The translations under genes were made by a program, and so were the position numbers. Shown in pieces: positions 37,621 to 50,574 of a stretch of 64,000 bases of DNA; the stretch's first letter is position 1; every line of letters starts with the position of its first letter. This DNA is from Eopsaltria australis (taxonomy: Eukaryota > Chordata > Aves > Passeriformes > Petroicidae), in NCBI GenBank assembly GCA_034509425.1, contig JAVTVJ010000374.1, positions 372,001 through 436,000 on the forward strand, written 5' to 3'. Under the pieces are notes generated by a model that was not told where the DNA came from, did not search any database, and saw only the letters and a program-made list of their open reading frames with translations.

Positions 37621-38024
37621 TGCTGCTCGTAGCCCACGGTGACTGTTTGTAATCCCCAGACTGAGTGATGTATTTAATGAATGGTTTTTAAGGGACAGTT
37701 GTCTGGAAGCCTCAGCAGATTCCCATCTGTGCTGGGTGTTTCCCATTAAGTTGTAGGTTGTTATCCTGACTCTGTGCAGCCCCTTCTCAGCAGCGCAGAG
37801 GCAGGAGGATGCTGAAGGCAGCTCCGTGCTTTGTTCTGCCTGTCAGTTGCAGTTGTAAATCTTCTCTGCTCACAAACATCAGAGGTTCTTGGTGAAAACG
37901 TGTTGCCTGTGAGCACCTCCTCTGTGAGAAGTGCAGAACTGCCGGCTTAGGAGTCTGGCCAGTTCTTTTGCTGGGAATTTTGCTCATCCATTCCTATTTA
38001 AATCCATTTGTTTTTATTTCTCAG

Positions 38025-38095
38025 GTCACTTCACCTGGGAGAAGTACCTGAAAGAGACATGTGCCATCCCAGCTCCTGCCCATTGTTTCAAGCAG
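38025..38095 (+). CDS. SCMH1: SCMH1 coding exon 3, start of MBT repeat 1
   Basis: Acceptor ttatttctcAG ends at 38,024; donor GTAAGA starts at 38,096. It encodes residues 32-55: GHFTWEKYLKETCAIPAPAH, then CFKQ. The FTW-YLKET motif is the conserved N-terminal arm that opens the first MBT repeat in SCM-family proteins. The exon enters with two bases completing a Gly codon and leaves in phase 0. The same peptide with few substitutions is known in mammalian SCMH1. Confidence 0.96.
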
Positions 38096-39620
<1,525 letters not shown>

Positions 39621-39808
39621 TAGATCTGTGCTTGGGACAGAGGCCCATGACCTGCCCCTGCCTGCTCTGGGCTGTACACAAGGTGTGTAAACCACACCAG
39701 GTCTGTATTTCCACATAGACACTGACATGGACAGGGAGATCCTTTAGAGTGTAGATGAAAGAAGTCTCTGCACAAAGGTGAGCTGGTTCCAGCTCAGCCT
39801 CACAGGGA

Positions 39809-39968
39809 AGCTGTGCCTGCCCCATCCCTGGATGTGTTCAAGGCCAGGTTGGACAGGGCTTGGTGTAACCTGGGATAGTGGAAGGTGTCACTGCCCATGG
39901 CAGAGGGGTGAAAGTGATTGATCTTTAAGGTCCCTTCCAACTCAACCTACCCTGTGATTCTAGGATTC
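39809..39968 (+). mobile_element. CR1 LINE fragment
   Basis: Sense 3' end: 'cctgccccatccctggatgt', 'caaggccaggttggacaggg', 'ggtgtcactgcccatggcag', then 'ggtcccttccaactcaacct' and 'accctgtgattctaggattc'. Confidence 0.95.
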
Positions 39969-40310
39969 AATACCAGGTTACCTGGACAGGAAACATAATG
40001 TCTGACAGGGTTCACAATGACTAAAGTCCTGTCTCATGTGAAGAGACACTTGCAATAGTTCATACTTACATATTTAATTTTGCTTGGCTACAACTTTATA
40101 AATAGCCTGGACAGTCTAACACTTCTTCCAGTCTTCTGTTAAATACACAAGACTTTCCTTTTTCTTTGATGCTAGCCAAGTGACAAGCTGATTTGCTGAT
40201 TTTTTTCCTGATAATCAGCAAGATTAACCTGCTTCTGCGTTCTGCTGCCCAACAGTTTTAGTGTCTTCATAACCCTCTCTCTCAATTAGCATATCCCCAG
40301 ATAATATTTT

Positions 40311-40433
40311 CAATGCCAGGCTGGACAGGGCTTGGAGCAACCTAGTCTAGTGTAAGGTGCCCCTGCCCATGGCAGGGTGTGGGGTGAGATGAGCTTTAAG
40401 GTTCCTTCCAACCCAAACCATCCAGTGGTTCTG
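40311..40433 (+). mobile_element. CR1 LINE fragment
   Basis: Sense 3' end: 'aatgccaggctggacagggc', 'ttggagcaacctagtctagt', 'cctgcccatggcagggtgtg' and 'ggttccttccaacccaaacc'. Confidence 0.95.
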
Positions 40434-40505
40434 CTGCCCGTCCCTTCCGAAGCCCAGTCTCGGCTGCGGTGCCGCGGGTCCCCCCTGTGGCGTGGCCGAG
40501 TGTGG

Positions 40506-40519
40506 CCGGCAGAGGGCAC
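40506..40519 (+). promoter_or_regulatory. CTCF-like motif
   Basis: CCGGCAGAGGGCAC matches the CTCF core consensus CCASYAGRKGGCRS at 13 of 14 positions (third base G instead of A). It sits in a roughly 100-bp CpG-rich island between CR1 copies. Binding is not shown. Confidence 0.4.
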
Positions 40520-40651
40520 GAAGCGCAGGTAAAGCAGCCCTGGCTGTGTCGGGGACAGGAATGAGCTCATGAATGATCTGGGAGTGCTGCTTCGTGTGCC
40601 CGGCTCTGCTCCGTGTCACCTACTTAACCTTGCACCGGAGAGGAGGGCACG

Positions 40652-40840
40652 GTTAGGTGAGATATTGGAAAAAAATGCTTCCCTGAGGGTGGTGAGGCAC
40701 TGTCACAGGGTGCCCAGAGAAGCCGTGGCTGCCCCATCCCTGGGAATGTTCAAGGCCAGGTTGGACACTGGGGCTTGGAGCAGCCTGGGACAGTGGAAGG
40801 TGTCCATGCCCATGGCAGGGGAGTGGAACTGGATGATTTT
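40652..40840 (+). mobile_element. CR1 LINE fragment
   Basis: Sense: 'taggtgagatattggaaaaa', 'ccctgagggtggtgaggcac', 'gtgcccagagaagccgtggc', 'caaggccaggttggacactg' and 'gggacagtggaaggtgtcca'. The terminal tail is lost after 'aactggatgattt'. Confidence 0.95.
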
Positions 40841-41005
40841 GCACCCAGCATGAAGACAGGTAACAGAGCTAGTGCTGCAGTTGTCCTTCCTGCGTGCAGA
40901 ATTCAAGGGCTGAGAAAACTCAGCAAGGGTTTTCTATTTCCTGTAGTATTTTCCATGTGCACACATCAGCTGCTGCTCTTTCTTTACATAGATAATTCCA
41001 GTGTC

Positions 41006-41256
41006 AGGACCCAGGGAAGGGCTGGAGCTGGGCAGGCTCAGGCTGCAGATCAGGGCAAGGTTCTTCCCCCAGAGGGTGCTGGGCACTGCCCCGGCTCCCC
41101 AGGGAATGGGCACGGCCCCGAGGCTGCCAGAGCTCCAGGAGCGTTTGGACAGCGCTGCCAGGGATGCCCAGGCTGGGGTTGTTGGGGTGTCTGGACAGGG
41201 CCTGGGGCTGGACTGGATGATCCCTGTGGGTCCCTTCCATCCCAGGATATTTTATG
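41006..41256 (+). mobile_element. CR1 LINE fragment, young-looking
   Basis: Sense copy of the same subfamily as 35.7 kb and 57.9 kb: 'ggttcttcccccagagggtg', 'ctgccagagctccaggagcg', 'tttggacagcgctgccaggg', 'gctggactggatgatccctg' and 'tgggtcccttccatcccagg'. By eye it is about 95 % identical to the reverse complement of the 35.7 kb copy over some 230 bp. Confidence 0.95.
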
Positions 41257-42116
41257 GTTCACATAAAATGTTTTCTTTGCCACTCTGGGTGCTGAGCTCT
41301 CTCATCCCCTGCGATTGTGGCTACTTGGGCTGGTTTCCAAGCTGAACTGAAGAGCGCAGGGCTGGCAGGGTGACCTGTGCTGAGCATTGCAACCTTGGCA
41401 AAGTTTTGCCATGTTCTTGGTCCAGGTCCACTGCCAGGATTACCTTCAAAACCTCACAAACACAGACCAAACACAGCTGAGCAGCAAAAATTGCCTGTGC
41501 AGGAAGATGCACATTTAGCAAAGATGTTCTGTGATATCCAGAGCCTTCTGTTGGTTGTGTAGTCATAGTCAGTGCCACATACTTCAGAGCATGTGAAATT
41601 GCTTTTTTTCTTCCCATAAGACCACTGTTGTTATTTCTCCACTTTTTTCACAGCAGGTGTCGAGCCAACACCTGACATCCTTCCCTATAATGGTTAAATC
41701 TGTTTCCCAGCCAAGTCACAGCCTCTATTTCTTCAGATTAGCTTGCCTGCAGCTCACACTAGAGGTGGAGCAGGCCACCCAGAAGCTATGATTCCCTGTT
41801 GAGGAAGAAATTCCACAGCCTGAGTGTGCACTTGCTGATTCATGTCTCCCCTGCAGCACGATCAGTGAAGCTGGCAGCACTGACTCTGCACAAAGTGAAG
41901 TGAATATTGCAGGCAGACAGTTGTTTCCAGATGTTTCTTCTCAATAGCACAATGCTTGGCATTCAGAATATCTGGATAAAATCCCACCTGGCTCCAGCAT
42001 GGGAGGAGGGTGGTATGGGGGTCACAGTTGTGTGAGTTCCCATCAGAGCAGGCATGTGCTGCCAGACCCATCAACCCCCACAGTCTAAAAGTCCATCTCT
42101 GCTTCCCTCTTCTCAG

Positions 42117-42205
42117 GCTTCCGGCTGAATGCCTCCTCCTGGCCCATGTTCCTTCTGAAGACTCTGAATGGAGCAGAGATGGCTCCTGTCCGGATTTTTC
42201 ACAAG
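42117..42205 (+). CDS. SCMH1: SCMH1 coding exon 5, linker between MBT repeats
   Basis: Acceptor cctcttctcAG ends at 42,116; donor GTATTT starts at 42,206. This is the weakest donor of the set but still GT. The exon encodes residues 134-163: GFRLNASSWPMFLLKTLNGA, then EMAPVRIFHK. The SSWPMFLLKTLNG motif is diagnostic of SCM-type proteins and forms the arm of MBT repeat 2. Entry phase 1, exit phase 0. Confidence 0.98.
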
Positions 42206-42784
42206 GTATTTCACTGTTTGTGCAGATCCTTCTGGCAATGGCCCCTTTGCTGCAGAGCACCAAACTCAGAGCTGGTGTCTCATGAGAGATGTGCTGGTCC
42301 CAGAGGAGGTGACATTGCACAGCTCTGCCTCAGTGCTGTTCTAGGACAGAGCTGTGTCCTCTGCAGCAGTGTCAGAGCAATGTCAAGATGCAGCCAAAGG
42401 TCTGCCAAGGAAGTGTCTTGGGCTTCAGTGCTTGAGCTTGAGGCAGGAGCTGGTTTTTCACTGGAGCTGCAGGTGCTGCTCAAAGTGGGGAATGCAAGGT
42501 GGGAATGTCAGCACTGCTCTGAAATGTCCCACCCACTCCCTGGGTTTGGTTCAGCAGCCAGCTGAGGGCACAGCTGTAGTGAGTAGTGGACTTCGCTGCC
42601 CCTGGATTAAAGGGCAGTGGCTGTGTAGCCCAGCCAGTTGTGTGCACACCTGCTGGGGTTCAAATCCAGCCCAGTAACTCCCTTCAGCTGCTTGTGGTGA
42701 TGAGCTTGCTGGTGAGGGCACAGCCCTGGTGTGGGGAGGCACTGCCACGTCCCCTTTGAGCATGTATTCCACTTCTTCTTGTAG
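42206..42784 (+). other. SCMH1: SCMH1 intron 6 (579 bp)
   Basis: Short intron with donor GTATTT and acceptor 'ccacttcttcttgtAG'. No repeat or other feature recognised. Confidence 0.9.
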
Positions 42785-43028
42785 GAACCACCATCTCCTT
42801 CCCAAAACTTCTTCAAGACAGGTATGAAGCTGGAGGCAGTGGACAGGAAGAACCCTCACTTCATCTGCCCGGCCACCATTGGGGAGGTGAGAGGTTCTGA
42901 GGTCCTGATAACATTTGATGGCTGGAGAGGTGCCTTCGATTACTGGTGCCGATATGATTCCCGGGACATCTTTCCCGTAGGCTGGTGTTCGCTGACTGGA
43001 GATAATCTGCAGCCCCCTGGTACAAAAG
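42785..43028 (+). CDS. SCMH1: SCMH1 coding exon 6, body of MBT repeat 2
   Basis: Acceptor cttcttgtAG ends at 42,784; donor GTAAGG starts at 43,029. It encodes residues 164-244 plus one base. Landmarks are NFFKTGMKLEAVDRKNPHF, ITFDGWRGAFDYWCRYDSRD and IFPVGWCSLTGDNLQPPG. The methyl-lysine cage is complete by alignment with L3MBTL1 repeat 2: Asp183, Asn186, Phe207, Trp210 and Phe214 (Phe in place of Tyr). This is the repeat expected to read mono- or dimethyl-lysine on histones. The gene product is a PRC1-associated nuclear polycomb protein. Confidence 0.98.
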
Positions 43029-45044
43029 GTAAGGCCCACATTGTTGCTTTGCTGTCTTTCTCCTCCACTCAGCTCTGAAAGAGCAGCAAAGCAGGCAGAG
43101 ACTGGCAGCAAGGACGCCTGGGTGCCCTGTCTGGGTTTTGTGCTGCTTCATGTGTGGTAAAGGTACAGGTGATCAGAGCTATAGCACTGCAACAGCCTGC
43201 CACCAGGGTGCTGAGGAGCAGCTATCCATAAAGATGGGCAGGATGATGGCTCTGGGGAGGAATGATGCTGTACAACCTTGCTGAGGTCTGCTCCTCTCCA
43301 GGAATTTCCCTGAATTTTTTCCTGCGCCTTTGAACCACATTTTCCTTTGCAGTTTTTCTCAGGGAGCTTGGAATAATGAGAACTGTGAAGTTGCAGGACT
43401 GCGCCTCTTTGTGCTTAGGACAGTTTTCTTGCTCTGCCTTACACTGTGAATGTGGACAAAGCAGGTGTGGAGCAGGTTGTACCTGCTTTGTTCCTAGGAC
43501 TGTGATTGTTGGGTAGGAGCAGTACTTACTGCCTTGCAAAGGCCTGAGCAATGGCTGGTCTGATCCTCAGATGTGTCTCAAGATTTATCACATCACAGCT
43601 GTGTTTGGGCCCGGGGGGCTGTCGTTGTCCCCAAGCACATCCCTCTGGCATTTTCTGGCTGGCAAGCTCTGCATGTGCTTGTCAATGAAATGAGGGGCAG
43701 GAAAGCGACCTCTCTGCCAGAGCTGAAGGGTTGCTTAGGAAAGGAATTTCTCTGACAAGATTGCTCCTCTTGGAAATCCTGGGTCAGCTCATGCTGCCCT
43801 GTCAGGCTGGTGCTGCCCTGTGTCCCTGCCATGGGCCAGGTCTGTGCTCAGGGCTGCAGGGCTTGGTGGATTGCCTGCTGTCAGTGGATTGCCTGAGGTG
43901 GTCTCTCATGACCTGTGTGCAAACTGAGCCCTGGGCTCCCCTTGGGTGAAGATGATTCCTCTTTATCTTGGATTTCTGCATTTTGCCTTGCTGTTCCCAG
44001 CCTCTCTCTCTCTTCTTGCTGATTGTTTGTGTCCCACGTGCTGCTGTCCTGTGGGCTCTGCAGAGCACTAGGGCCCTCTTGGTCAGTGCCTGACCCCTCT
44101 AGTGGAGTCAGGGGCTCTCACCAGGCATCTCCAGGGTGCTCCTCAGGTACTGCACAGTGGCTAAAGACATGTTTGTGTTGGGTGGGAGCTTTCCTGGGGT
44201 TGGGGAGTTTCAGGAGCACAATGGGAGCTGCCTTTTCAGGAGAAGTGGGAGCCTCTATCTGATCCACGGCCCCAGCACAGGCAGCTCTGTTCCTTCCCAG
44301 CCTCCATTGCCAGGGGCTGAAGCTGTGAGTGGGCAGAGCCCAGTCAGTTATCCAGAAACAACACCCCATTGTGCTATCCTGGGACGATTGTGCTTCTCCC
44401 TTGGCAGGTGGCAGTGACAGCTTCTCCCTTTCACATCAGCTCCATGTGCAGTGACTCTGCACTTCCTGCTCATGTACAAAAATAGTGATCCCCTCAAAGT
44501 CACATCTCCCCCCTCACTCTCAGGCAGATTTCTGCTCTCTTTGTCCTTTTTTTTTCAGCTCCTGGGACAAGAGCAGGGCTTGGCAAGGGGTTGCATAAGC
44601 CATGCAAAAATGCCAGGGAGTTGAGATCAGCCTTGTCTTTGTGGTTTTACTTCTCTCTGTGACTGTCTGCTGCCTTTCCTGCCCAAGAATTTCTGACTTC
44701 CACTTTGTGGGATTAAACCAAAAGAACTTTCTCTAATGGAATTCCTCCTGTGTTTCCTCACTCCTCAGCCCTACCATGGTGGAGGGTTAAGGAAGGTCCT
44801 CCCAGACCTGAGAGTGCTGCTCTCAGCAGAGTTGGAGGGTGCATCACCACAGAGGAATCACCCTTTCCTTGAGCTCCAATAAACCTTTTCCATGTGCCAA
44901 CTTGGAGCCTGCAGGACCATGTGGTGAAGTTAGGCAGTTTCCCTTTCCTGGTGGAAGTTCCTCTTAAAGAGAACTTAGAGACACAAGTGCTGCTGTGGTA
45001 ATACTGGTCTGTGCTCATACACTGGACTGACTGTGGGAGGCCCT

Positions 45045-45114
45045 TGTGGAAGCTGAGGAATCCTGTGAAGAGCTAACTCTGTGGAAGTGGAGGAATCCTG
45101 TGAAGAGTTAACTC
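45045..45114. repeat. 35-bp tandem duplication
   Basis: Two adjacent 35-bp units (45,045-45,079 and 45,080-45,114) starting tgtggaag and ending taactc. They differ at three positions. Confidence 0.95.
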
Positions 45115-46073
45115 CAAGGAGAATGAGTAACCCCAAGGCTTCCTGGGGCTGAACAAATGAGGCCTTGTGGAATGAGCTCATGTTCAAGGGAAGCAGAACT
45201 TCAAAGAGGGCAAGCATGTTTATTTAATGCTGGTAACTCCATTCAGCTCTAAGCTGTCTCTGCTGCTGGCTGCCAGCAGAGGTGGAGGAGTGCAGGGCTT
45301 CTCCCAGGCATGGTCCCTCTCCATCTCTGAGGCCTCCCACTCCCAGCAGTGTTTGCTTAGCTGGAGTGGCTGGGCAGGGAGCTGGAGGAGCTGAGGCCCA
45401 GCCAGCCACTCCAGGGAGCTTTCATCAGGTCACATGTGTGTGTTAAAAGAAGGAAAGGGAGGTCAAACAGCAAGGAGGAGCAGCCTGCATGCCTGCTTGG
45501 TAATTCCATTGCTGCCTGTACTGGCTGTGCAGCAGCCTGCTGGGAGAACTCTGTGGCCACTGGCCAGGTGGCTGCAGGCTCCTGGGTATCTCCTGGAGCT
45601 CCTGTCTGGATGCAGCACACCTTGGAGCTGGGGGTTCCAAACCAACACACCACGCAGGGGAAATGTAGCTCTGGGAGTGCCTGTGCCTGTGGTGGGTCCT
45701 GGTCCCCTCTCCACCTCAGCCACAGGCCAGGGATGGATGTTGGCTCTGCTGGGCTACAGAGCAAGGTAGAATATGGAAGAGTTCATCCTGTGCATCCACA
45801 GCTTCTCTACCTCAGCCTGGCAGCTGCTGGGGGAGGCAGGTCCCAGTGGCTGTCCCAAAGGAGGGGGAGGTCAGTGTCTATGCAGCAAACTTCCCTCAGC
45901 ATCCCACCCACACCACTGGGGTGCTCCCAGGGCTGTCCATGTGCCAGGAATCCCTACTCCACTCCTCATATGTGGTGTACAGCACCTTACATGTCTTTTC
46001 ATGCCTTTTATACGTGTGCTTTTTTACCCTTAAACACATACCTGGGTTTTTAGGAATATAAGGTGAAGTGGTA

Positions 46074-46190
46074 TAGAGTCAGAGAACATCCTGTGCTGGA
46101 AGGGATCCACAAGGATCATCCAGTCCAACTCCTGGCCCAGCACAGGACAAACCACAATCAAAGCTGAACAGCCTCTACTGTTCTTTCTCA
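46074..46190 (-). mobile_element. CR1 LINE fragment, antisense
   Basis: Reversed tail 'tagagtcagagaacatcctg', then 'tgctggaagggatccacaag', 'gatcatccagtccaactcct' and a truncated remainder. Confidence 0.85.
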
Positions 46191-46894
46191 AATGTTTTCT
46201 CCAGGTTCCTCCCTGGATCATCTCTCAGAAGACAGAACAAAGGGTAGTCAGGGTCAGTGACAGCTGCTGTACTTCCCTTGCTCAGGACTTGTGGGGTCAC
46301 TTCAGAGTTTCAGAAATTAGAGGTGTTTAACTGTTCCTGGAAGTGCTGCTTGCATGATTGCTCTTACTGAGTCAAGCACTCATCCTAGAGAAGTACTGAC
46401 TGAGAAATATTTCTCTGTCACAGCACACAGACACAAACCAGCTGAATTAAGGTTGAGTGGGGCATCAAACCCAAACTTCCTGCAACTTTCTGTTGCATGG
46501 TGGGGTCAGAGTTTCAGAATGAGGGCAAAGCAGAGGAGAATAGTGTCTCCCCATCTTTAGATATTGCAGCACACAAAAGCGAGGCCAGAATACACTGTGT
46601 GCACATTGCTAACAACATGGATTTTTGTCAACAGAAAACCCTGAAGGTGTGTTGGATGGGGAGGGAGTTACCCACACCTGCCAGGTGTGTGTGCTTTCCT
46701 GCTGGAGTTAGAGAGTAATCCAGCTGGCAGCACAGCAGGTACAGTGCAGGAAGTGGCTGATGTTCCTCAAGCCAAGAATTTCAAGGTTTGGGTGTTGTGA
46801 TGCACATAAGGAGTGCACGAGTCTGTGCACTGTAGCAGTGGTTGGTGGAAGTGTAATTTGGGAAGAAAGCAGAGATTGAGGAAGGAAAACGTTT

Positions 46895-47420
46895 TGTCAG
46901 ATGTGGTCGGTTGTCCCAGGGGGCAGCTGAGTCCCCCAGCCACTCACTCCCACAGTGGGATGGGAGAGAGAATCAGAAGGGTAAAGGGGTAAAAACTGAT
47001 CAAGGTACAGAGTTTAATAGGTGAAACAAAAGCTGCAGGTGCACGGCCAAGCCAGACAGTCACTGCTCCCCAGCACAGACAGGTGCTCAGCATCCCCAGG
47101 AGACCCAGGCCCATCCCAGGGGACAGGGACCAGGATGACAAACACCATCACCCCATTCCCCCTTCTCCCTCCTTCCCCAGCTCTACATGCTGAGCACGGA
47201 GCTGAACAGTGTGGGACATCCCTGGGGCAGTGAGGTCTCAGCTGTTCCCCCTCCCAGCTCCCCATGCCCCCCAGCCCAACACTGGCCATGGGAACAGAGC
47301 AGAGCTGGGCTCTGTGCAGGCCCAGCCCAGCTGAACCATGGGGTGCTGTCTGCCCTGCCTTGGGCACAAATCCCTGCACAGTTACTGCAGAAAGTGAACT
47401 CCAGCCCAGCCAAACCCAGT
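46895..47420 (-). mobile_element. Solo LTR of an avian endogenous retrovirus (ERVL-like), antisense
   Basis: About 525 bp matching, from memory of the family, a common avian LTR. Landmarks on the + strand, left to right, are 'cagccactcactcccacag', 'gggagagagaatcagaaggg', 'gtttaataggtgaaacaaaa', 'gacaggtgctcagcatcccc', 'gacaaacaccatcacccc' and 'ccagcccagccaaaccc'. Read on the minus strand it runs 5' to 3' from right to left, with a terminal TG..CA preserved only on the left side. The position of the promoter TATA box (about 47,181-47,195) is mutated. No internal retroviral genes flank it, so it is a solo LTR. Boundaries are approximate and no clean target-site duplication was seen. Confidence 0.7.
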
Positions 47421-48599
47421 GTTTTGAAAACATTTTTGCATGCATTTTACGTTTTCTAACCATCCTGCTCTTTGCCTGGGAACTCTTACAACAGGACAGG
47501 TCACTGCTGTAAGTGGAGACTGGATTTTGGGAAGCTGCTTAGGAGAGTCCCTCCCCACTATAACCAGTGCAGAAAATCAATATTTAGTATCGACCTAAAG
47601 AATAAGGATGGTTGTTTAGTTACCTTAAATCATGGCTGGGGAGAAAGAGTGAGGGATATACACACAGAAATGGAGGTGTTGCTTCTGAGCTTCAGGGAAA
47701 CAAAGGGGGAAATAACTGTGATAAAAATTGATGAGAAAAAAGAGGAAACAGATAAGAGGCTGGTTAATGATTATGGTTTCTGGGGTCACCTGCCTTCAGC
47801 AGGGAGGTGGGATGAGGGAAATCCCTCTCAGCCAAGGCATGGTTTTGTAGAGAGGAGATGTGTCTGCCCCTGTAATTCATGAGAAATTTGCGAGTTCACA
47901 GCCGATCACAGACCAGAGGAAAGTTCAGTTCTTTGTAGTCAGGGAAGCACACATTGGAAGAGGATCCATGGGAAGGTATTTTCCGTTCTGATGTGGTGTG
48001 TGGGATGGAGAAGTGTGAGCCCCTGGGGGAAGAACAACTAAAGCAGGGTCTTCTCAGGTACCTCTGCATGGAGGCTTTGTGCTCTGAAGAGGTGATGACT
48101 GCAGGATCTGTCTCTGCCAGGTAAAGGCACAGGGCTGCCAAAAGGGCCTGGGCAGGCAGGATCAGGGCTTTCTGCCTGGGCGTGTGATTGTGGGCTCAAG
48201 CATCTGAGAATTTTTACAGGATCTGTCTTTGCAGTAGAAACAGCTCTTAGACACCAACTTTGTTTTGAAGAAATGCAGGCATTTTTCTGGGTTTGCACCA
48301 CAGTACCAAGAACTTTACAGGACCCTCCTACAGCTGAGTGCCAGTGGCTGTGTGCACAAGCCCAACAGTGCTGCTGCTGGGAGATGCTGTGGCAGTGACA
48401 GTCTTCCTGGCCTCTTGAAAAGCAGCTTGTTTTCTCCACCCGGAGAAATCCTGATTTAATCCGTACCTTTGAAAGGACCTTGCCCACACACACAAACAGA
48501 CACCTCTCTCTCTGTAACAGTGTCCCTTAAGTCTGCTCCCATGTTTCATGTGTTACTTCTGGAGGACCGGGACGTGCTGTCACCTTGAACACAAGGAAG

Positions 48600-48659
48600 C
48601 AGGGACACACCTGGCCAGGGACACACCTGCCCAGGGACACACCTGCCCAGGGACGCAGG
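48600..48659. repeat. 16-bp tandem repeat, about 3.75 copies
   Basis: Units cagggacacacctggc / cagggacacacctgcc / cagggacacacctgcc / cagggacgcagg, directly adjacent. Confidence 0.95.
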
Positions 48660-50574
48660 TAAAGTCCTCAATGTCTGTAACTCAGAAGGCCCCTGTGCTA
48701 TTCCTCCATTTGGGCTGTGCCCCTGGCTGATGCTGAGTTGCTCTGCAGTTCCTGATGAGTTTGTTACTCCCCATTGCTCCTTTCTGGATGCTCTGTGACA
48801 GAGACAGGGGTGACTCCATGCTGTGGGAGAGGGACAGCAGTGAAAGCGTTAAGGCTGGGCGGGCAGAGCTGGGAGCTGCTCCAGCTCTGGAATTTGGAGG
48901 ACTGGAATTGCTGCCTTGGCACCAGCCCAGCTGGCAGAGAGCCCCAAGCCCAGCCAAGCAGGGCAGAACTAACACAGAGCTCGTCCTCTGCCACTCTGCC
49001 AGGGCTGGTGGGAGCTGGGTGAGGGCACTGGGGACGCTGCTCAGTGCCTGCACAGGTCTGTGTGGGCTGTCAGACCCTGCTACCTCTGCCTGGGCTCAGC
49101 TGCTGCTTCCTGCTTGCAGAGCGAGCAAATGTGAATAGTTTTAGATAATTACCATAGGGATAGGCTGAAGGGGAGCTCCAGCCACCCCAGGCTCACAGCT
49201 CTACTTTACCTGGAGCTGCCTGTGGCAGCTGCTGCAGTGACTCCAGGGGGTTACAAGATGCTGACCCTGGATAGAAAGTTCCTGAAGTCCTTCATTTCTC
49301 ACCACCATTGCTGCCATGTGATTTGTTGTTCAACTGCTTCGTCTCCTCAAAGGAAGATGATGATCAGCTGCTAGGTTTCCTGCCCAGGGGCAAAGGTAAT
49401 GTGTCCTTTATTATTTTATTTTGGATATTGGCTGGTTTCTCTTCCTTCTTCAGGGTGAGAACATAGTGGTGGGAAGAGGAGCCTCATCAGGAGTAGTTGG
49501 CAGGGTAACACTCAGGTGAGCTCCTGTGCTTTCCTGCTTGGAGGAGATGGGAAAATATTAATTACTGTCTCTTCAGGACTGAGCTGGGATTTGGAACTCA
49601 CACATCAAGCTGGGTGATGTTGCTTTCCATTGGCATGGCTGTTTGGGGACCACACAGGGAGAGCTTATGCACCAACAGCAGAGGAAGGAGGGTGCATGGA
49701 GGAGCTCAGGTTTTTATCCGTGAGTGTAGCAGACAAGCAGCCCTGGAAGCTGGGTGGTGCTGCCTCTGAGGCTGCTGTTGGGAGATCCCAAGAAAAGTCT
49801 CTTGAGCTGTTTGGAGCACAGAGCCAAGGCTCTGTGCAGTGACCCTGGCTCGGCTTGGATGTGTGTCCTGGAATATGTGTGGGGTTTGGAGGTGTGGGGG
49901 CTTGGGCAGGGGAGCCCAGCACTGCAGGAGGCTGTGGGATTCTGACTGTGCCTGTGGCTCAGCAAACACCAGATCTGTGGCTCAGTGGGAGCCATGGCAT
50001 GTCAGAGACCCGAGGTTACTGAACATCTTGAGGCTGGCAGAAGCCTCTGAGAAAAGGAACTGACCTGGTAAAAGCAGTTTTCTCTGGTCCCCAGCCTGTC
50101 CTTACTCTCAGTGTCCAGACCTTCCTCTCAACTTGACTTTTCCTTGTGTTTTATTTTGAAATATTTCATATCCCAGAGAATCTGGGTTTTGTTCAGAATG
50201 TTTCCTTCCCTTTTCCACTGTGCTTCCTGGCCCAAAACAGGATTTCAATATCTCAGGGTGTTACTGAGCCTTGGCAGGAGGTTTCAGCAGGACCCTGCTG
50301 TTGGAACCTCCTCTCTTTGGTTGAACAGCACTGGGGTCACCACTTTGTTTCTGCAGGCTGGAAGTCTGAGTACTTTCAGGATGGAATTGGACAATCTCAA
50401 GGAAGAAGAGTATTCCAGGGCTGTTATTTACAGGGGTCTAAAAGTGCCTGACTCAGGATGTCCTGTGTAGCTGCCGTGGATGTGTCCTTAGAGACCCCAG
50501 GGGGAGAAGACTTAGAAAAGGAGAAAGATAACTGGTGGAGCAAGTTCAAAGGAGCTAGAAAACCCCTGGAAGGT

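Larger units (their letters stand above)
33789..38024 (+). other. SCMH1: SCMH1 intron 3 (4.2 kb)
   Basis: Donor GTAAGA, acceptor 'tttttatttctcAG'. It holds a sense CR1 (about 33,960-34,341), an antisense CR1 (about 35,703-35,965) and a short antisense CR1 tip (37,546-37,620). A 12-bp 'ctgctcccatcc' tandem pair lies near 37,369. No additional exon was recognised. Confidence 0.75.

Noticed and set aside
42551..43111. 186-codon open frame on the minus strand
   Set aside because: It is the antisense shadow of SCMH1 exon 42,785-43,028.
47472..47882. 136-codon open frame rich in Lys/Glu on the + strand
   Set aside because: Begins next to the LTR, has no recognised domain and no splice support.
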